Assembly (NCBI RefSeq): GCF_002925845.1
Contig: NZ_PDNI01000015.1
Coordinates: 1 to 64,000 of the forward strand
Direction: 5' to 3'
Origin: Roseovarius nitratireducens
GTDB lineage: Bacteria > Pseudomonadota > Alphaproteobacteria > Rhodobacterales > Rhodobacteraceae
DNA: 64,000 nt
Below, piece by piece: positions 19,353 through 29,531 of the stretch; positions within the stretch are counted from its first letter, which is position 1; each line of letters begins with the position of its first letter. The translations under genes were made by a program, and so were the position numbers. Below the pieces are notes generated by a model. The model did not search any database. It was not told the DNA's origin and saw only the letters and a program-made list of their open reading frames with translations.

Positions 19353-19472
19353 CTTTCCCTCCTGCTGTTGTACGTCCGCGCCTTTGCCGGCTTGTTATCC
19401 GGTCAGGCTAGCGGCTTTTTCGTGGGCGGCGAAACATTTTTTTCTCGTTTTCTGCCGCCGAAAGCGAAGCGA

Positions 19473-19494
19473 GCGGCCCCCGATCGGGGGCCGC
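19473..19494 (-). terminator. Attenuating hairpin between binding-protein and permease genes
   Basis: A 22-base perfect GC-rich palindrome centred on GATC lies just after the binding-protein gene and before the permease genes. No long T run follows, so I read it as a partial terminator or mRNA-stabilising hairpin giving more binding protein than permease. Confidence 0.55.
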
Positions 19495-19515
19495 CACCAT
19501 GTCGTAAAGGGCCGA

Positions 19516-21126
19516 TCAGGCGGAGAACCACCAGCGGCTTGCGGCGCGCGCCCCGTCGCAGGACCAGCTTGCCGCGACGTTCTCGCCGCGCTCGACGCCC
19601 TTGCCACGGGCGTAGACCCAGTTGTTGAAGAACGGCAGCAGCGTGCCGCCATCGTTGCGCATCAGCAGGCACATCTCGCGGTACATTTCGGCACGGAGAG
19701 TGTCGTCGAGTTCGCCCTTGGCCTGAAGCAGCAGTTCGTTGAACCGCTCGTTCTGCCAACGGCTCTCGTTCCACGCAGCGTCGGATTTGTAGGCCAGCGT
19801 GAACATCACGTCGGGCGTCGGACGCGCGCCCCAAGAGACGGCCGAGAACGGCTTTTTCAGCCAGACATCGGAGTAGTAGCCGTCGTTGGGCTCGCGCACC
19901 ACGTTGATATTGATACCCGCGGCCTTGGCCTGCTCGGCATAGAGCACGCACATGTCCACCGCACCGGTATAGACGCTCTCGGCCACCGACATGTTGACCG
20001 AAAGTCCCTCCTGTCCCGCCTTCTTGAGCAGCGATTTCGCCTGGTCCGGGTCATACTCGCGCTGCGGGATGTCGTCGGGCCAGTAGGGTTGCACCGGCGA
20101 CAGGTGGAAGTCGTTGGCCTTGGTTGCCGCGCCGAAGGAGATCTTCTCGATGATCTCGTCGCGGTCGATGGAGAGCTTGAGCGCGTTGCGCACGTTCACG
20201 TCATCGAAGGGCGCGGTGTCGCAGTGCATCGGCATGGTGATCGCGCCGCCCGAGGGGATGTTGTCCACCGTGATGTTCGGGTTGCGCTCCAGCAGGGCCA
20301 GCGTCTTGAGCTCGATCAGCGACACTGCGTCCACATCGCCCGTCACCAGCGCCGTCTGGCGCGCGTTCGGGTCGTTGAGGACGATCATGGCCACGTTGTC
20401 GAAATACGCGCCCTCGCCGTGCCAGCCGTCGTGGCGGCTCAGCTCCCACTGGATGCCGGGCTCGCCCGAGTCGATCTTGTAGGGGCCGGTGCCGTCGCCG
20501 GATGCCCAGTCAATGCCGCCGTTACCGTCCGAGGGGCAGATGGCAAAGTGATAGTCCGTCATCAGCCAGGGCAGGTCGGCATTGCCGCGCGACAGCGTGA
20601 TGACCACCGTGTAATCGCCATCGGCCTTGACGTCGGTCACGTCGGTCAGCAGCGCCTTGGCCGCCGAGGTCGATTCGTCGCCGCGGTGATGGTTGAGGCT
20701 GTCCACCACATCCTGCGCGGTGCACTTCTTGCCGCTGTGGAAGGTGGCATTCTCGTTGAGCGTGAAGGTCCACTCTGCCGCGTCGGGGGTGGCCGACCAC
20801 TCCGTCGCCAGATCGGGGCCGAGCCCGTTCTCGGGGGTGATCATGGTCAGATAGCTGCGGTGCGTGTGCGCCAGAAAGATCATCTGCCGCGTCACATAGG
20901 TGCCCGGATCGTGCGTGTCCGAGCTGTTGCCGTCATGCACACCCCAGCGGAACGTGCCGCCGCGCTGCGGTTGGGCGGCGGCGGATTTGGTCCAGAGACC
21001 AGTGGCCGCGGTAGCGGTAACACCCGCAACACCCGCATAATGCATAAAGGACCGGCGCGAGATCTTGCCCTCGCGGGCAGCCATCGCCAAGCGATCCATA
21101 AGGATTTGGTCAGTTTTCCTCGTCAT
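19516..21126 (-). CDS. ABC transporter substrate-binding protein, family 5, Tat-type signal
   Basis: A 536-residue periplasmic solute-binding protein of the DppA/OppA family (SBP_bac_5). The start MTRKTDQILMDRLAM at 21126 has GGGAAG seven bases before it; the longer frame is not used. Near residue 24 the twin-arginine motif SRRSFMHYAG precedes a hydrophobic stretch and an AAAQ-type cleavage site, so it is probably exported folded by Tat. The family body follows (GGTFRWG, DLATEWSATPDAAEWTFTLN, FNELLLQAK). It captures substrate for the permease/ATPase genes downstream. About 216 bases upstream, to rarA's stop at 21343, are AT-richer and should contain the operon promoter, though I cannot fix it. 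Confidence 0.92.
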   Translation of the reverse strand: MTRKTDQILMDRLAMAAREGKISRRSFMHYAGVAGVTATAATGLWTKSAAAQPQRGGTFRWGVHDGNSSDTHDPGTYVTRQMIFLAHTHRSYLTMITPENGLGPDLATEWSATPDAAEWTFTLNENATFHSGKKCTAQDVVDSLNHHRGDESTSAAKALLTDVTDVKADGDYTVVITLSRGNADLPWLMTDYHFAICPSDGNGGIDWASGDGTGPYKIDSGEPGIQWELSRHDGWHGEGAYFDNVAMIVLNDPNARQTALVTGDVDAVSLIELKTLALLERNPNITVDNIPSGGAITMPMHCDTAPFDDVNVRNALKLSIDRDEIIEKISFGAATKANDFHLSPVQPYWPDDIPQREYDPDQAKSLLKKAGQEGLSVNMSVAESVYTGAVDMCVLYAEQAKAAGININVVREPNDGYYSDVWLKKPFSAVSWGARPTPDVMFTLAYKSDAAWNESRWQNERFNELLLQAKGELDDTLRAEMYREMCLLMRNDGGTLLPFFNNWVYARGKGVERGENVAASWSCDGARAASRWWFSA

Positions 21127-21342
21127 GAGACTTCCCTGTTTTTTGGTTGATCTGTCGTTGCAAGACACGCTGGCGCGGCCTTGGGATTCAGCTTCCTTGT
21201 CAGAGGCCCTGTCAGGATGCTCAAAAACGACATGTCGGTATCAAAACACGAAATAACCCCGGTTTCCAGCGTTGATAACAAGCTTTTGCAAATCAATAAG
21301 ATAAGGTGAACCGGATCGCCGCGTCGCAGCATCGCGCGCCGC

Positions 21343-22653
21343 TCAGCCCCGCCGCGCGCGCAGTCGCGCGAAGTAATCCAGCCGCTTTTTCAGCTCGCGC
21401 TCGAAACCGCGCTCGGGCGGCATGTAGTAAACCGGGCGTTTCATGCGCTCGGGAAAATAATCCTGTCCCGAGAACCCGTCCTCGGCATCGTGGTCGTATT
21501 CGTAGCCCGCGCCGTAACCCTGCTCCTTCATCAGGGAGGTGGGCGCATTCAGGATATGCTTGGGGGGTGGCTCGCTACCGGTCTTCTTCGCATCCCGCAG
21601 GGCCGCCTTGTAAGCGGCATAGCCCGCGTTCGATTTCGGCGCGAGCGCGAGGTAGATCACGGCCTGCGCCAGTGCCAGTTCCCCCTCGGGGCTGCCGAGG
21701 CGCTCGTATATCTCCCAGGCGTGCAGGCAGACGGTCTGCGCGTGGCTGTCGGCGAGGCCGATATCCTCGATCGCCATCCGTGTGATGCGTCGCGCCAGGT
21801 AACGCGGGTCCTCGCCCCCTGCGAGCATCCGCGCAAGCCAGTAGAGCGCGGCATCCGGGTCCGAGCCGCGCACCGATTTGTGCAGTGCCGATATGAGGTT
21901 GTAATGTGCATCGCCCGATTTGTCGTATTGCGCCGCGCGCTTCATCAGCCGTCCGGTCAGCGCCGTGGTATCGAGCCTGCCCTCGACGCGCCACGCCGCC
22001 ACCTGCTCGATCAGGTTGAGAAGCGCGCGACCATCGCCATCGGCCATCTCCAGCAGGTTTTCGCGCGCCGGGCCGTCGAGCGGCAAGGCGCGGCCCATTT
22101 CCTGCTCGGCGCGCTGCGCCAGAAGCTCGAGATCGGCGAGGTCGAGCCGCTCGAGCACCAGCACCTGCGCCCGGCTCAGAAGTGCGGCGTTGAGCTCGAA
22201 GGACGGATTTTCCGTGGTCGCCCCCACCAGAAGGATCGTGCCATCCTCCATATGCGGCAGGAACGCATCCTGCTGCGCGCGGTTGAAGCGGTGGATCTCG
22301 TCCACGAAAAGCAGCGTGCCCTGCCCCTGCGAACGGCGGTGGCGCGCCTCGTCGAACACTCGGCGCAGCTCGGGCACACCGCTGAAAATGGCGCTGATCT
22401 GCACGAAATGCAGATCGGTCTCGTCCGCCAGCAGCCGCGCGATGGTGGTCTTGCCCACGCCCGGCGGCCCCCACAGCACGAGCGAGCCGAGGCTGCCCGC
22501 CGCCAGCATCGCGCCAAGCGCGCCCTCGGGGCCGAGGATCGCCGCCTGCCCGATCACCTCTGACAGGGCGCGAGGACGCAGCCGGTCGGCCAGCGGGCGC
22601 GGCGCAGTGACGGGGGGCTCTTCCCCGGGCGCGGTATCGAACAGGTCCGCCAC
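21343..22653 (-). CDS. rarA: Replication-associated recombination protein A, AAA+ ATPase
   Basis: A 436-residue AAA+ ATPase of the RarA/MgsA family, related to clamp-loader subunits, which acts at stalled replication forks. Visible motifs are RPRALSEVIGQ, Walker A LWGPPGVGKTTIARLLA, Walker B GTLLFVDEIHRFN, sensor 1 ILLVGATTENPSFELN, and the C-terminal tetramerisation region (HYNLISALHKSVRGSDPDAALYWLARML as family landmarks split across the fold). The start codon is GTG at 22653, three bases after the stop of the upstream protease gene, so the two are almost certainly co-transcribed and may be translationally coupled. Confidence 0.95.
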   Translation of the reverse strand: MADLFDTAPGEEPPVTAPRPLADRLRPRALSEVIGQAAILGPEGALGAMLAAGSLGSLVLWGPPGVGKTTIARLLADETDLHFVQISAIFSGVPELRRVFDEARHRRSQGQGTLLFVDEIHRFNRAQQDAFLPHMEDGTILLVGATTENPSFELNAALLSRAQVLVLERLDLADLELLAQRAEQEMGRALPLDGPARENLLEMADGDGRALLNLIEQVAAWRVEGRLDTTALTGRLMKRAAQYDKSGDAHYNLISALHKSVRGSDPDAALYWLARMLAGGEDPRYLARRITRMAIEDIGLADSHAQTVCLHAWEIYERLGSPEGELALAQAVIYLALAPKSNAGYAAYKAALRDAKKTGSEPPPKHILNAPTSLMKEQGYGAGYEYDHDAEDGFSGQDYFPERMKRPVYYMPPERGFERELKKRLDYFARLRARRG

Positions 22654-22655
22654 GC

Positions 22656-24032
22656 TCAGAGCCGCAGCCGCAGCGACAGGCGGCGCCCGTCGCGCACGAT
22701 GCCCAGCACCAGAACCCGGTCCACGGCACGCAACGCGGCGGCGGCGGCGGCGCTGTCGGGGATCGGTTGCCCGCCTATCTCGCGCAGGATGTCACCCGCC
22801 CGCAGCCCGGCGCGCGCGCCATAGGGGCCCGGCTCTTCGATCAGCACGCCTGTCGCCCCGAGCGGCAGGCGGAATTCCTCGATGACGGCAGGGTTGATGG
22901 TCACGAGCGCCACGCCGGGCAGTGCCGCCGCGCGCCCTGTCACGCGCCGGTCGCGCGGCGGGGTCTCGGGCACGGCGGTGAGCGTCACCGCGATCTCCGA
23001 GGTTGCGCCCTCTCGCACGCGGGTGACGTTGGCCTCGGCCCCGACGCCTGCGAGCGACAGGCGATAGACCATCTCGGCGGGGCTGTTGACGGGTTCGCCA
23101 TCGACGGCGACGACCACATCTCCGGGGGCGAGCCGCCCGGCGAATACGCTCTGCGGATGCACCTGCGAGATCACCAGCCCGCGCGGCCGGTCGAGGCCCA
23201 GCCCCTCGGCCATGTCGGGGGTCACGATCTGCCCTGAAAGCCCGGCCCAGGGCCTCTCGAAGCTCTCGTTACCCGCCCGTGCCTGCGCCACGAACTGCGC
23301 CACGAGGTCGGCGGGGATGGCAAACCCGATGCCGTTCGACCCGCCCGAGCGCGACAGGATCGCGGTGTTGATTCCAATGAGTTGGCCATTCACATCCACC
23401 AGCGCGCCGCCGGAATTGCCGGGGTTGATCGGCGCGTCGGTCTGGATGAAATAACCCCGCGACGAGCCCATCGCCGTGCCCGACCGCGCCAGCCCCGACA
23501 CGATGCCACTACTGACCGTCTGGCCCACGCCGAACGGGTTTCCGATGGCCAACACAAGCTCGCCCACCGCGACGCTGTCGCTGTTGCGCAGGCGCAAGGC
23601 GGGCAGCTTTGGCGCATCCTCGATCTGGAGGATTGCGACGTCGGCCTCCTCGTCGCCCAGAAGCACGCGGGCCGCGTATTCGCGCCGGTCGTTGAGGACC
23701 ACGCGGATATCCGTCGCCTCGCCCACGACGTGGTAATTCGACACCACGATCCCGTCTTCGGACAGGATCACGCCGGAGCCGAGCGAATTCTGCACGCGCG
23801 GGCGGGCGGGGCCGAATTCGCGGAAGAACCGCTCGAAGAACGGATCGCCCATGAACGGGCTGCGGCGGCGTTCGACGACGCGGCTGGCGTAGATGTTGAC
23901 CACCGCCGGGGCGGCCTGTTTCACCACCGGGACAAAGCCCGTGGCGATCTCGGTCGCGCTGCCCGGCACGCGCATATCGGCGACGGCAGGCGCGGCGAGC
24001 AGGGTCAGGACAAGACAGAGGCTTCGGAACAC
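22656..24032 (-). CDS. Periplasmic serine protease, DegP/DegQ (Do) type
   Basis: A 458-residue exported trypsin-like protease. It starts with GTG (MFRSLCLVLTLLAAPAVA signal peptide, then DMRVPG). The catalytic triad is readable as H101 (VSNYHVVGE), D131 (ADVAILQI) and S207 (INPGNSGGALVD). Two PDZ-like domains follow (GLVISQVHPQSVFAGRLAPG and GVLIEEPGPYGARAGLRAGD), the second ending at the C-terminus. It degrades or refolds damaged envelope proteins. A short hairpin (CGCCCCG/CGGGGCG around 24061-24081) lies in its upstream leader. It forms an operon with rarA downstream. Confidence 0.93.
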   Translation of the reverse strand: MFRSLCLVLTLLAAPAVADMRVPGSATEIATGFVPVVKQAAPAVVNIYASRVVERRRSPFMGDPFFERFFREFGPARPRVQNSLGSGVILSEDGIVVSNYHVVGEATDIRVVLNDRREYAARVLLGDEEADVAILQIEDAPKLPALRLRNSDSVAVGELVLAIGNPFGVGQTVSSGIVSGLARSGTAMGSSRGYFIQTDAPINPGNSGGALVDVNGQLIGINTAILSRSGGSNGIGFAIPADLVAQFVAQARAGNESFERPWAGLSGQIVTPDMAEGLGLDRPRGLVISQVHPQSVFAGRLAPGDVVVAVDGEPVNSPAEMVYRLSLAGVGAEANVTRVREGATSEIAVTLTAVPETPPRDRRVTGRAAALPGVALVTINPAVIEEFRLPLGATGVLIEEPGPYGARAGLRAGDILREIGGQPIPDSAAAAAALRAVDRVLVLGIVRDGRRLSLRLRL

Positions 24033-24145
24033 GAAGAGCGGCCTTTCTCGTGATTAACCGGACGCCCCGAGATATGCGGGGCGGGGGCTGGCAATGCAAG
24101 CCTCGCGCTTTTTCCTGGTCCGAATACCCAAACCACAGACGCAAA

Positions 24146-24169
24146 ACCCCCGCCGGTGAGGGCGGGGGT
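24146..24169 (-). terminator. Intrinsic terminator after rplQ
   Basis: On the minus strand a perfect 9-bp stem (24161-24169 with 24146-24154, six-base loop) is followed by TTTT. It ends the rpsM-rpsK-rpoA-rplQ transcription unit. Confidence 0.85.
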
Positions 24170-24197
24170 CAGGGCCTTGCCAACTGGTTGGCCTGGC

Positions 24198-24617
24198 TTA
24201 TTCTTCTTCGGCTTCCTCGGCGGCGACGCGGGCACGGTCGGTGGCGCCCTTGGCATCGACGTCGCGCTCGACGAATTCGATGATCGCCATCGGCGCCATG
24301 TCGCCATAGCGGAACCCGGCCTTGAGCACGCGCACATAGCCGCCCTGCCGGTCCTTGTAGCGGGGTCCGATCACGTCGAACAGCTTGGCAACGTGGGACT
24401 CCTGCTTGAGCTGCGCCGCGGCCTGGCGGCGGGCGTGCAGATCGCCGCGCTTGCCCAGCGTGACGAGCTTTTCCACGATCCGGCGCAGTTCCTTGGCCTT
24501 GGGCAGGGTGGTCTTGATCTGCTCATGTTCGATGAGCGAGCCGGCCATGTTCGCCCACAGCGCCTTGCGGTGCTCGTGGGTGCGGTTCAGGCGGCGGTAT
24601 CCTCTTGCGTGACGCAT
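24198..24617 (-). CDS. rplQ: 50S ribosomal protein L17
   Basis: A 139-residue large-subunit protein. The start [20 protein letters not shown] at 24617 is the family N-terminus; upstream codons in the longer frame belong to a shadow. The conserved core ([37 protein letters not shown], read in parts) binds 23S rRNA near the exit tunnel. The acidic/basic C-terminal tail (AAEEAEEE) is typical of alphaproteobacteria. It is the last gene of the alpha operon, after rpoA, with an unusually long 148-base gap that contains the two-hairpin repeat. Confidence 0.98.
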   Translation of the reverse strand: MRHARGYRRLNRTHEHRKALWANMAGSLIEHEQIKTTLPKAKELRRIVEKLVTLGKRGDLHARRQAAAQLKQESHVAKLFDVIGPRYKDRQGGYVRVLKAGFRYGDMAPMAIIEFVERDVDAKGATDRARVAAEEAEEE

Positions 24618-24709
24618 TTTCCATCTCCTAAGCGTTTTTGCTTTGTCTGGCGGTCTGATGCGTGTCAGCCGCTCTCCTTGGGGCGGGATTGCCCGGGTGT
24701 TTGGGAGCA

Positions 24710-24756
24710 CCGATTTCCTGAAAGGAAATCGGAACGGAAACTTTTGAAGTTTCCGT
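24710..24756 (+). repeat. Two-hairpin palindromic repeat, copy A
   Basis: Two back-to-back hairpins lie in the rpoA-rplQ gap: 24710-24732 (9-bp stem, loop TGAAA) and 24734-24756 (10-bp stem, loop TTG), separated by one A. The same element occurs at 31282-31328 in reverse orientation with nearly identical sequence (CGGAAACTTTTGAAGTTTCC shared exactly), so this is a dispersed intergenic repeat and not just a local terminator. Confidence 0.8.
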
Positions 24757-24765
24757 CCCCGTAAT

Positions 24766-25782
24766 TCAGAAGGCGTCCTCGAATTTCTTTGCGAGGTCCT
24801 CGATGTCGTCCGGTGGCCAGTCCTCGACATCCATGCCGAGGTGCAGCCCCATGCCCGAGAGCACTTCCTTGATCTCGTTGAGCGACTTGCGGCCGAAGTT
24901 CGGCGTGCGCAGCATCTCGGCCTCGGTCTTCTGGATGAGATCGCCGATATAGACGATGTTGTCGTTCTTGAGGCAGTTGGCCGACCGCACGCTGAGTTCG
25001 AGTTCGTCCACCTTCTTGAGCAGGAGCGGATTGAATTCCAGCCCGTCGTCGTCGTCCTGGCGGCCTGCCGATTCCGGCTCGTCGAAGTTGACGAAGATCG
25101 ACAGCTGATCCTGGATGATGCGCGCGGCATAGGCGACGGCATCCTCGGGGGTGATGGCGCCGTCGGTCTCGATCTTCATGGTCAGCTTGTCGTAATCGAG
25201 CACCTGCCCCTCGCGGGTGGGCTGCACCTCGTAGCTGACCTTGGTGATCGGCGAATAGATCGCGTCGATCGGGATCAGGCCGATGGGCGCGTCCTCGGGC
25301 TTGTTCTTGTCGGCGGCGACATAGCCCTTGCCGGTATTCACCGTCAGTTCCATGTAGAATTCCGCCCCCTCGTCGAGGTGGCAGATGACATGTTCCCGGT
25401 TGAGGATCTCGATGCCGGCGCTGTCGGAGATGTCACCGGCGGTGACGATGCCCGGCCCCTTGGCGTTGACGGTCAGCCGCTTGGGTCCTTCGACCTCCAT
25501 GCGGATGGCCACGCCCTTGAGGTTGAGCACGATGTCAGTGACATCCTCGCGCACACCCGGGACGCTGGAGAACTCGTGCAGCACGTTGTCCATCTGCACC
25601 GCGGTGATGGCCGCGCCCTGGAGCGACGAGAGCAGCACGCGCCGCAGCGCATTGCCGAGCGTGAGGCCGAAGCCGCGCTCGAGAGGCTCGGCCACGACAA
25701 CCGCCTGGCGCAGCGGATCGTTGCCCGGCTTGATCTCGAGCTGTGTCGGCTTGACCAGCTCGGCCCAATTCTTGTGGATCAT
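24766..25782 (-). CDS. rpoA: RNA polymerase alpha subunit
   Basis: A 338-residue core RNA polymerase subunit. The start [17 protein letters not shown] at 25782 follows GGAGG by six bases; an upstream in-frame ATG is disfavoured. The N-terminal domain (to ~235) has the assembly motifs ([30 protein letters not shown]). After an acidic linker comes the C-terminal domain, which binds UP elements and activators ([33 protein letters not shown]). Both are complete. It is encoded in the alpha operon between rpsK and rplQ. Confidence 0.99.
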   Translation of the reverse strand: MIHKNWAELVKPTQLEIKPGNDPLRQAVVVAEPLERGFGLTLGNALRRVLLSSLQGAAITAVQMDNVLHEFSSVPGVREDVTDIVLNLKGVAIRMEVEGPKRLTVNAKGPGIVTAGDISDSAGIEILNREHVICHLDEGAEFYMELTVNTGKGYVAADKNKPEDAPIGLIPIDAIYSPITKVSYEVQPTREGQVLDYDKLTMKIETDGAITPEDAVAYAARIIQDQLSIFVNFDEPESAGRQDDDDGLEFNPLLLKKVDELELSVRSANCLKNDNIVYIGDLIQKTEAEMLRTPNFGRKSLNEIKEVLSGMGLHLGMDVEDWPPDDIEDLAKKFEDAF

Positions 25783-25851
25783 GCATCCCTCCATTCCTGT
25801 CGCCGCCCCATGTCCGGTGGGCCGCGACGCCCGAGGTTTTAAAATGACGTG

Positions 25852-25878
25852 GCGGGCCGCGCGGATGGCGCGGCCCGC
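25852..25878 (-). terminator. GC hairpin between rpsK and rpoA
   Basis: A perfect 11-bp stem (25852-25862 with 25868-25878, five-base loop) lies in the 112-base rpsK-rpoA gap. On the minus strand it is followed by CACGTCATTTT, so it may act as a weak terminator or processing site that tunes rpoA relative to the ribosomal proteins. Confidence 0.5.
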
Positions 25879-25894
25879 TTGGTAAACGATCCGA

Positions 25895-26284
25895 TCAGAC
25901 GCGGCGACGCTTCGGCGGGCGGCAGCCGTTATGCGCGATCGGCGTCACATCGCGGATCGAGGTAATGTTGAACCCCACTGCCGCGAGCGCGCGCAGCGCC
26001 GATTCGCGGCCCGAGCCGGGGCCCTGAACCTCGACCTCGAGCGTGCGCATCCCGTGTTCCTGCGCCTTCTTGCCCGCGTCTTCGGCGGCAAGCTGCGCGG
26101 CGTAGGGGGTCGACTTGCGCGAGCCCTTGAAACCCATGGTGCCGGCCGACGACCATGCGATGGCGTTGCCCTGCACGTCGGAGATCAGGATCTTGGTGTT
26201 GTTGAAGGACGAGTTCACATGCGCCACGCCTGTGGCGATGTTCTTGGAGGCCTTCTTCTTCGTGCGTTTGGTATCGCGTGCCAT
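25895..26284 (-). CDS. rpsK: 30S ribosomal protein S11
   Basis: A 129-residue small-subunit platform protein that contacts mRNA and 16S rRNA near the E site. The start [19 protein letters not shown] and the highly conserved core ([67 protein letters not shown]) are complete and of normal length. It follows rpsM by 15 bases in the alpha operon. Confidence 0.99.
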   Translation of the reverse strand: MARDTKRTKKKASKNIATGVAHVNSSFNNTKILISDVQGNAIAWSSAGTMGFKGSRKSTPYAAQLAAEDAGKKAQEHGMRTLEVEVQGPGSGRESALRALAAVGFNITSIRDVTPIAHNGCRPPKRRRV

Positions 26285-26299
26285 ATCTGCTGCCCTCCC

Positions 26300-26668
26300 T
26301 TATTTCTTCTTGCCGGCGATGGGTTTCGCCGGGCCCTTGCGGGTGCGGGCGTTGGTATGGGTGCGCTGGCCACGGACCGGCAGGTTGCGGCGGTGGCGCA
26401 GGCCGCGATAGCAGCCGAGGTCCATCAGGCGCTTGATGTTCATCTGCGTTTCGCGGCGCAGGTCGCCCTCGACGGTGAAGTTGGCGTCGATATGCTCGCG
26501 CAGGGCCAATGCCTCGGCGTCCGAGAGCTCGTTGACGCGGCGGGCCTGGTCGATGCCGGTGGCCTCGCAGATTGCCCGTGCCGAGGAGGGGCCGATTCCG
26601 GTGATGTAGGTGAGGGCGACGGGCACCCGTTTCGATGTCGGGATGTTAACGCCGGCGATACGTGCCAA
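26300..26668 (-). CDS. rpsM: 30S ribosomal protein S13
   Basis: A 122-residue small-subunit head protein that bridges to the large subunit. The conserved N-terminus ([21 protein letters not shown]) begins at a TTG codon at 26668, seven bases after AGGAAGAG; there is no nearby ATG, and the length from this codon equals the family norm. The helix-two-turn-helix ([16 protein letters not shown]) and the basic tail ([15 protein letters not shown]) are intact. First gene of the alpha operon here, after a terminator-like hairpin that separates it from adk. Confidence 0.97.
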   Translation of the reverse strand: MARIAGVNIPTSKRVPVALTYITGIGPSSARAICEATGIDQARRVNELSDAEALALREHIDANFTVEGDLRRETQMNIKRLMDLGCYRGLRHRRNLPVRGQRTHTNARTRKGPAKPIAGKKK

Positions 26669-26841
26669 GTGTCTCTTCCTTTTCGTTGCGGTTCCGTAGC
26701 TCCAGAACCTTTTTTCACAACGCAGGCCCGAGGCGTTTACCGCTCCGGGCCGCAGCTGAATTCGGGATGTCGATACCACCGGGCCGCCCCCGGCGGGAAT
26801 CGCTCTCGCGTGCGAGATAGGGTTGGTTATGGGGAAATGAA

Positions 26842-26858
26842 GGGGGCGTCAAGCCCCC
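26842..26858 (-). terminator. Terminator-like hairpin after adk
   Basis: A 6-bp GGGGGC/GCCCCC stem with a five-base loop lies directly after the adk stop; on the minus strand TTCATTT follows. It separates the secY-adk unit from rpsM. The rest of the 196-base gap holds no gene. Confidence 0.6.
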
Positions 26859-26864
26859 GTCCTG

Positions 26865-27443
26865 TCATTTGTCAAGCGTCGCCGCGATGGCCGCCTTGAC
26901 CTCGTCCATGCTGCCCATGCCATCGACCGGCGCAAGCTTGCCCTTGGCGTGGTAATAGCCGATGAGCGGCGCGGTTTTCTTGTAATACTCCATCAACCGG
27001 CGGCGGACGCTCTCCTCGTTGTCGTCGGCGCGCACGGGTTGCCCGGCCGCCGCCGCCTCGGCGGCGCGACCGACGATGCGCTTGACCAGCGTATCGTCAT
27101 CGACCTGCATCTCTACCACGGCGTCGAGCGTCTCGCCCTGCTCGTCGAGCAGGTCGGCCAGCGCGTCTGCCTGCGCCAGCGTGCGCGGAAAGCCGTCGAA
27201 GATGAACCCGCCGCGCTTTTCGCCCTGCAGTTTCTCGCGGATGAGACCGATCACGATCTCGTCGGTCACAAGGTCGCCGCGCGCCATCACGTCGGCCACG
27301 ATCCGGCCCATCTCGGAGCCGCTGTCCTTGGCCTCGCGCAGCATGTCGCCGGTGGAGAGCTGGATCATGTCGCGGCTCTCGACAAGCATCTGCGCCTGCG
27401 TGCCCTTGCCCGCGCCCGGTGGTCCCAGAAGAATGATGTTCAT
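26865..27443 (-). CDS. adk: Adenylate kinase, short-LID form
   Basis: A 192-residue cytoplasmic kinase that interconverts ATP + AMP and 2 ADP. The P-loop is [11 protein letters not shown] (residues 7-17), with the AMP-binding part [13 protein letters not shown] and the LID start GRAAEA. The LID is short and has no zinc cysteines, as in the ~190-residue alphaproteobacterial type. The ATG overlaps the secY stop (ATGA), which indicates translational coupling in the usual secY-adk order. Confidence 0.97.
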   Translation of the reverse strand: MNIILLGPPGAGKGTQAQMLVESRDMIQLSTGDMLREAKDSGSEMGRIVADVMARGDLVTDEIVIGLIREKLQGEKRGGFIFDGFPRTLAQADALADLLDEQGETLDAVVEMQVDDDTLVKRIVGRAAEAAAAGQPVRADDNEESVRRRLMEYYKKTAPLIGYYHAKGKLAPVDGMGSMDEVKAAIAATLDK

Positions 27444-28804
27444 CGGCGGGTCCCTCCCTTGCGGCGTCCCTTCTTGCGGCCCTTGCCGCTCAGTTGCGAT
27501 TTCTCGATCAGCCCCTCGTATTGATGGGCCAGGAGATGCGATTGCACCTGCTGGATCGTGTCCATCGTGACCGAGACCACGATCAGCACCGACGTGCCGC
27601 CGAAATAGAACGGGATCGCGAACTGGCTGCGCAGGATTTCCGGCAGGAGCATGACCGCCACGAGATAGGCCGACCCCAGCACGAGGATGCGGTTGAGGAC
27701 GTATTCGATGAATTGCTCGGTGCGCTTGCCCGGGCGGATGCCGGGCACAAACCCGTTCTGGTTCTTGAGGTTCTCTGCCACGTCATCGGGCTTGAACGCC
27801 ACGTTGAACGTGTAGAAATACGTGAAGAACACGATCATCGCGGTGAAGAACAACAGGTAAAGCGGCTGTCCCGGGCCGAAATAGGCGAGGATCGTGGACA
27901 TCACCGGGCCGGTGGCATTACCCGAGAACGTCCCCACCGTGGCGGGCAGAAGCAACAGCGAGGAGGCAAAGATCGCCGGGATCACGCCCGCCGGGTTGAC
28001 CTTGACCGGCAGGTGCGACGAGCCGCCGTCATAGACCTTCATCCCCACTTGCCGACGCGGGTACTGGATGTGGATCTTGCGCAAGCTGCGCTCCATGAAC
28101 ACCACGAAGGCAATGACCGCCACCACCATCACCATCACGCCGATGATGACCGCCGGGCTGATCGCGCCCGAGCGACCGGAGGCGAAGAACTGTGCCAGGG
28201 CCGCGGGAACCTCGGCGATGATGCCGACGAAGATGATCAGCGAGATGCCGTTGCCCACACCGCGCGCGGTGATCTGTTCGCCCAGCCACATCAGGAACAT
28301 GGTGCCGCCGACCAGCGTGATCATGCACGACGCGATGAAGAACAGACCCGGATCGGTGACCATGTCGCCCGATTGCAGGCTGACCGCGAGGCCGTAGCTT
28401 TGCAGCGTCGCAAGCCCCACCGTGCCGTAACGCGTGTACTGGTTGAGTTTCTTGCGGCCCTGCTCGCCCTCTTTCTTCAACTGCTGAAGCGTGGGCACCA
28501 TCGCCGAGAGAAGCTGCACGATGATCGAGGCCGAGATATAGGGCATGATGCCGAGCGCGAAGATGCCCATCCGCCCCAGCGCACCGCCGGTGAACATCGA
28601 CAGCATCCCGCCGATGGTGGCCTGCGCGCCCTCCATGAACTCGCGCAGCGCGGCGCCGTCGATGCCGGGGACGGGAATGAAGGTGCCGAGGCGATAGACG
28701 ATCAGCAGCCCGAGCGTGAACAGGATGCGGTTGCGGAGATCGGTGGCCTTGCCAAGTGCGGACCAGCTTGTGTTGGCGGCCATTTGCTCTGCTGCAGATA
28801 CCAT
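27440..28804 (-). CDS. secY: Preprotein translocase subunit SecY
   Basis: A 454-residue ten-span inner-membrane channel of the Sec translocon. The start [20 protein letters not shown] at 28804 is chosen over an upstream in-frame ATG because it fits the family N-terminus. Typical features are [12 protein letters not shown] in span 1, the plug/TM2 region ([22 protein letters not shown]), TRYGT, and the large cytoplasmic loops ([10 protein letters not shown]). Encoded between rplO and adk as in most bacteria, 110 bases after rplO. Confidence 0.98.
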   Translation of the reverse strand: MVSAAEQMAANTSWSALGKATDLRNRILFTLGLLIVYRLGTFIPVPGIDGAALREFMEGAQATIGGMLSMFTGGALGRMGIFALGIMPYISASIIVQLLSAMVPTLQQLKKEGEQGRKKLNQYTRYGTVGLATLQSYGLAVSLQSGDMVTDPGLFFIASCMITLVGGTMFLMWLGEQITARGVGNGISLIIFVGIIAEVPAALAQFFASGRSGAISPAVIIGVMVMVVAVIAFVVFMERSLRKIHIQYPRRQVGMKVYDGGSSHLPVKVNPAGVIPAIFASSLLLLPATVGTFSGNATGPVMSTILAYFGPGQPLYLLFFTAMIVFFTYFYTFNVAFKPDDVAENLKNQNGFVPGIRPGKRTEQFIEYVLNRILVLGSAYLVAVMLLPEILRSQFAIPFYFGGTSVLIVVSVTMDTIQQVQSHLLAHQYEGLIEKSQLSGKGRKKGRRKGGTRR

Positions 28805-28914
28805 GCGCGGGTCTCTCTCATGTGCGAACGCCGCCAAAGCCGGTTTTCAGCTCAGGCGGCGTCATCGGAAAACCTGAGGCGTATGTAAGCGGGCCGGGGC
28901 CCGCTCACAACCTC

Positions 28915-29388
28915 TTATTCGGCGGCCTGCGCCGTCGTGACGGTAAGGTTGCCCCCGGCCTGCTCGACCGCCGCGACAGCGGATTTCGACGCGCCGGACA
29001 CCTGCAGGTCGAGCTTGGCGCTCACCTCGCCCTTGGCCAGCACACGGATGCCGTCGCGCTTGCGCCGCACGAGGCCCGAGGCCACGAGCACGTCCTCGGT
29101 GATCGGCTGGGCGGCGTCGATCTTGCCGGCCTCGACGAATTTCTGGATGAGGCCGAGGTTGACCACGGCGTAGGATTTGCGGTTCGGCTTGGTGAAGCCG
29201 CGCTTGGGCAGGCGCTGATAGAGCGGCATCTGGCCGCCCTCGTAGCCCTTGATCGCCACGCCAGAGCGGGATTTCTGGCCCTTGATGCCGCGTCCGCCCA
29301 TCTTGCCCATGCCAGAGCCGGGGCCGCGGCCGATGCGTTTCTTGCGCTTGGTCGCGCCGTCGTTGTCACGAAGTTCGTGCAGTTTCAT
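28915..29388 (-). CDS. rplO: 50S ribosomal protein L15
   Basis: A 157-residue large-subunit protein. The start [20 protein letters not shown] has GGAGAAG close upstream. The glycine-rich arm ([22 protein letters not shown], conserved in parts) and the C-terminal domain ([20 protein letters not shown]) are normal. It should follow rpmD directly, but here 1.9 kb holding an isomerase gene and a VWA gene lies between. The 143 bases upstream hold no gene and presumably include its own promoter. Confidence 0.98.
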   Translation of the reverse strand: MKLHELRDNDGATKRKKRIGRGPGSGMGKMGGRGIKGQKSRSGVAIKGYEGGQMPLYQRLPKRGFTKPNRKSYAVVNLGLIQKFVEAGKIDAAQPITEDVLVASGLVRRKRDGIRVLAKGEVSAKLDLQVSGASKSAVAAVEQAGGNLTVTTAQAAE

Positions 29389-29531
29389 TGTCGCTTCTCC
29401 TTGCCGGATGCGGCCCCCAGCGACGGGAGCGGCCGAACACGGCTTTGCTGGTTGATGAGGGCCCTCGGGCCACCGGGGGCGTATAGACGGAGGTCGCGCG
29501 GGGATCAAGGGCCGAGTTGCCCGCCCATCTG

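Noticed and set aside
19186-21150. Long plus-strand open frame opposite the peptide-binding-protein gene
   Set aside because: Antisense shadow of a conserved solute-binding protein; no ribosome-binding site or family resemblance.
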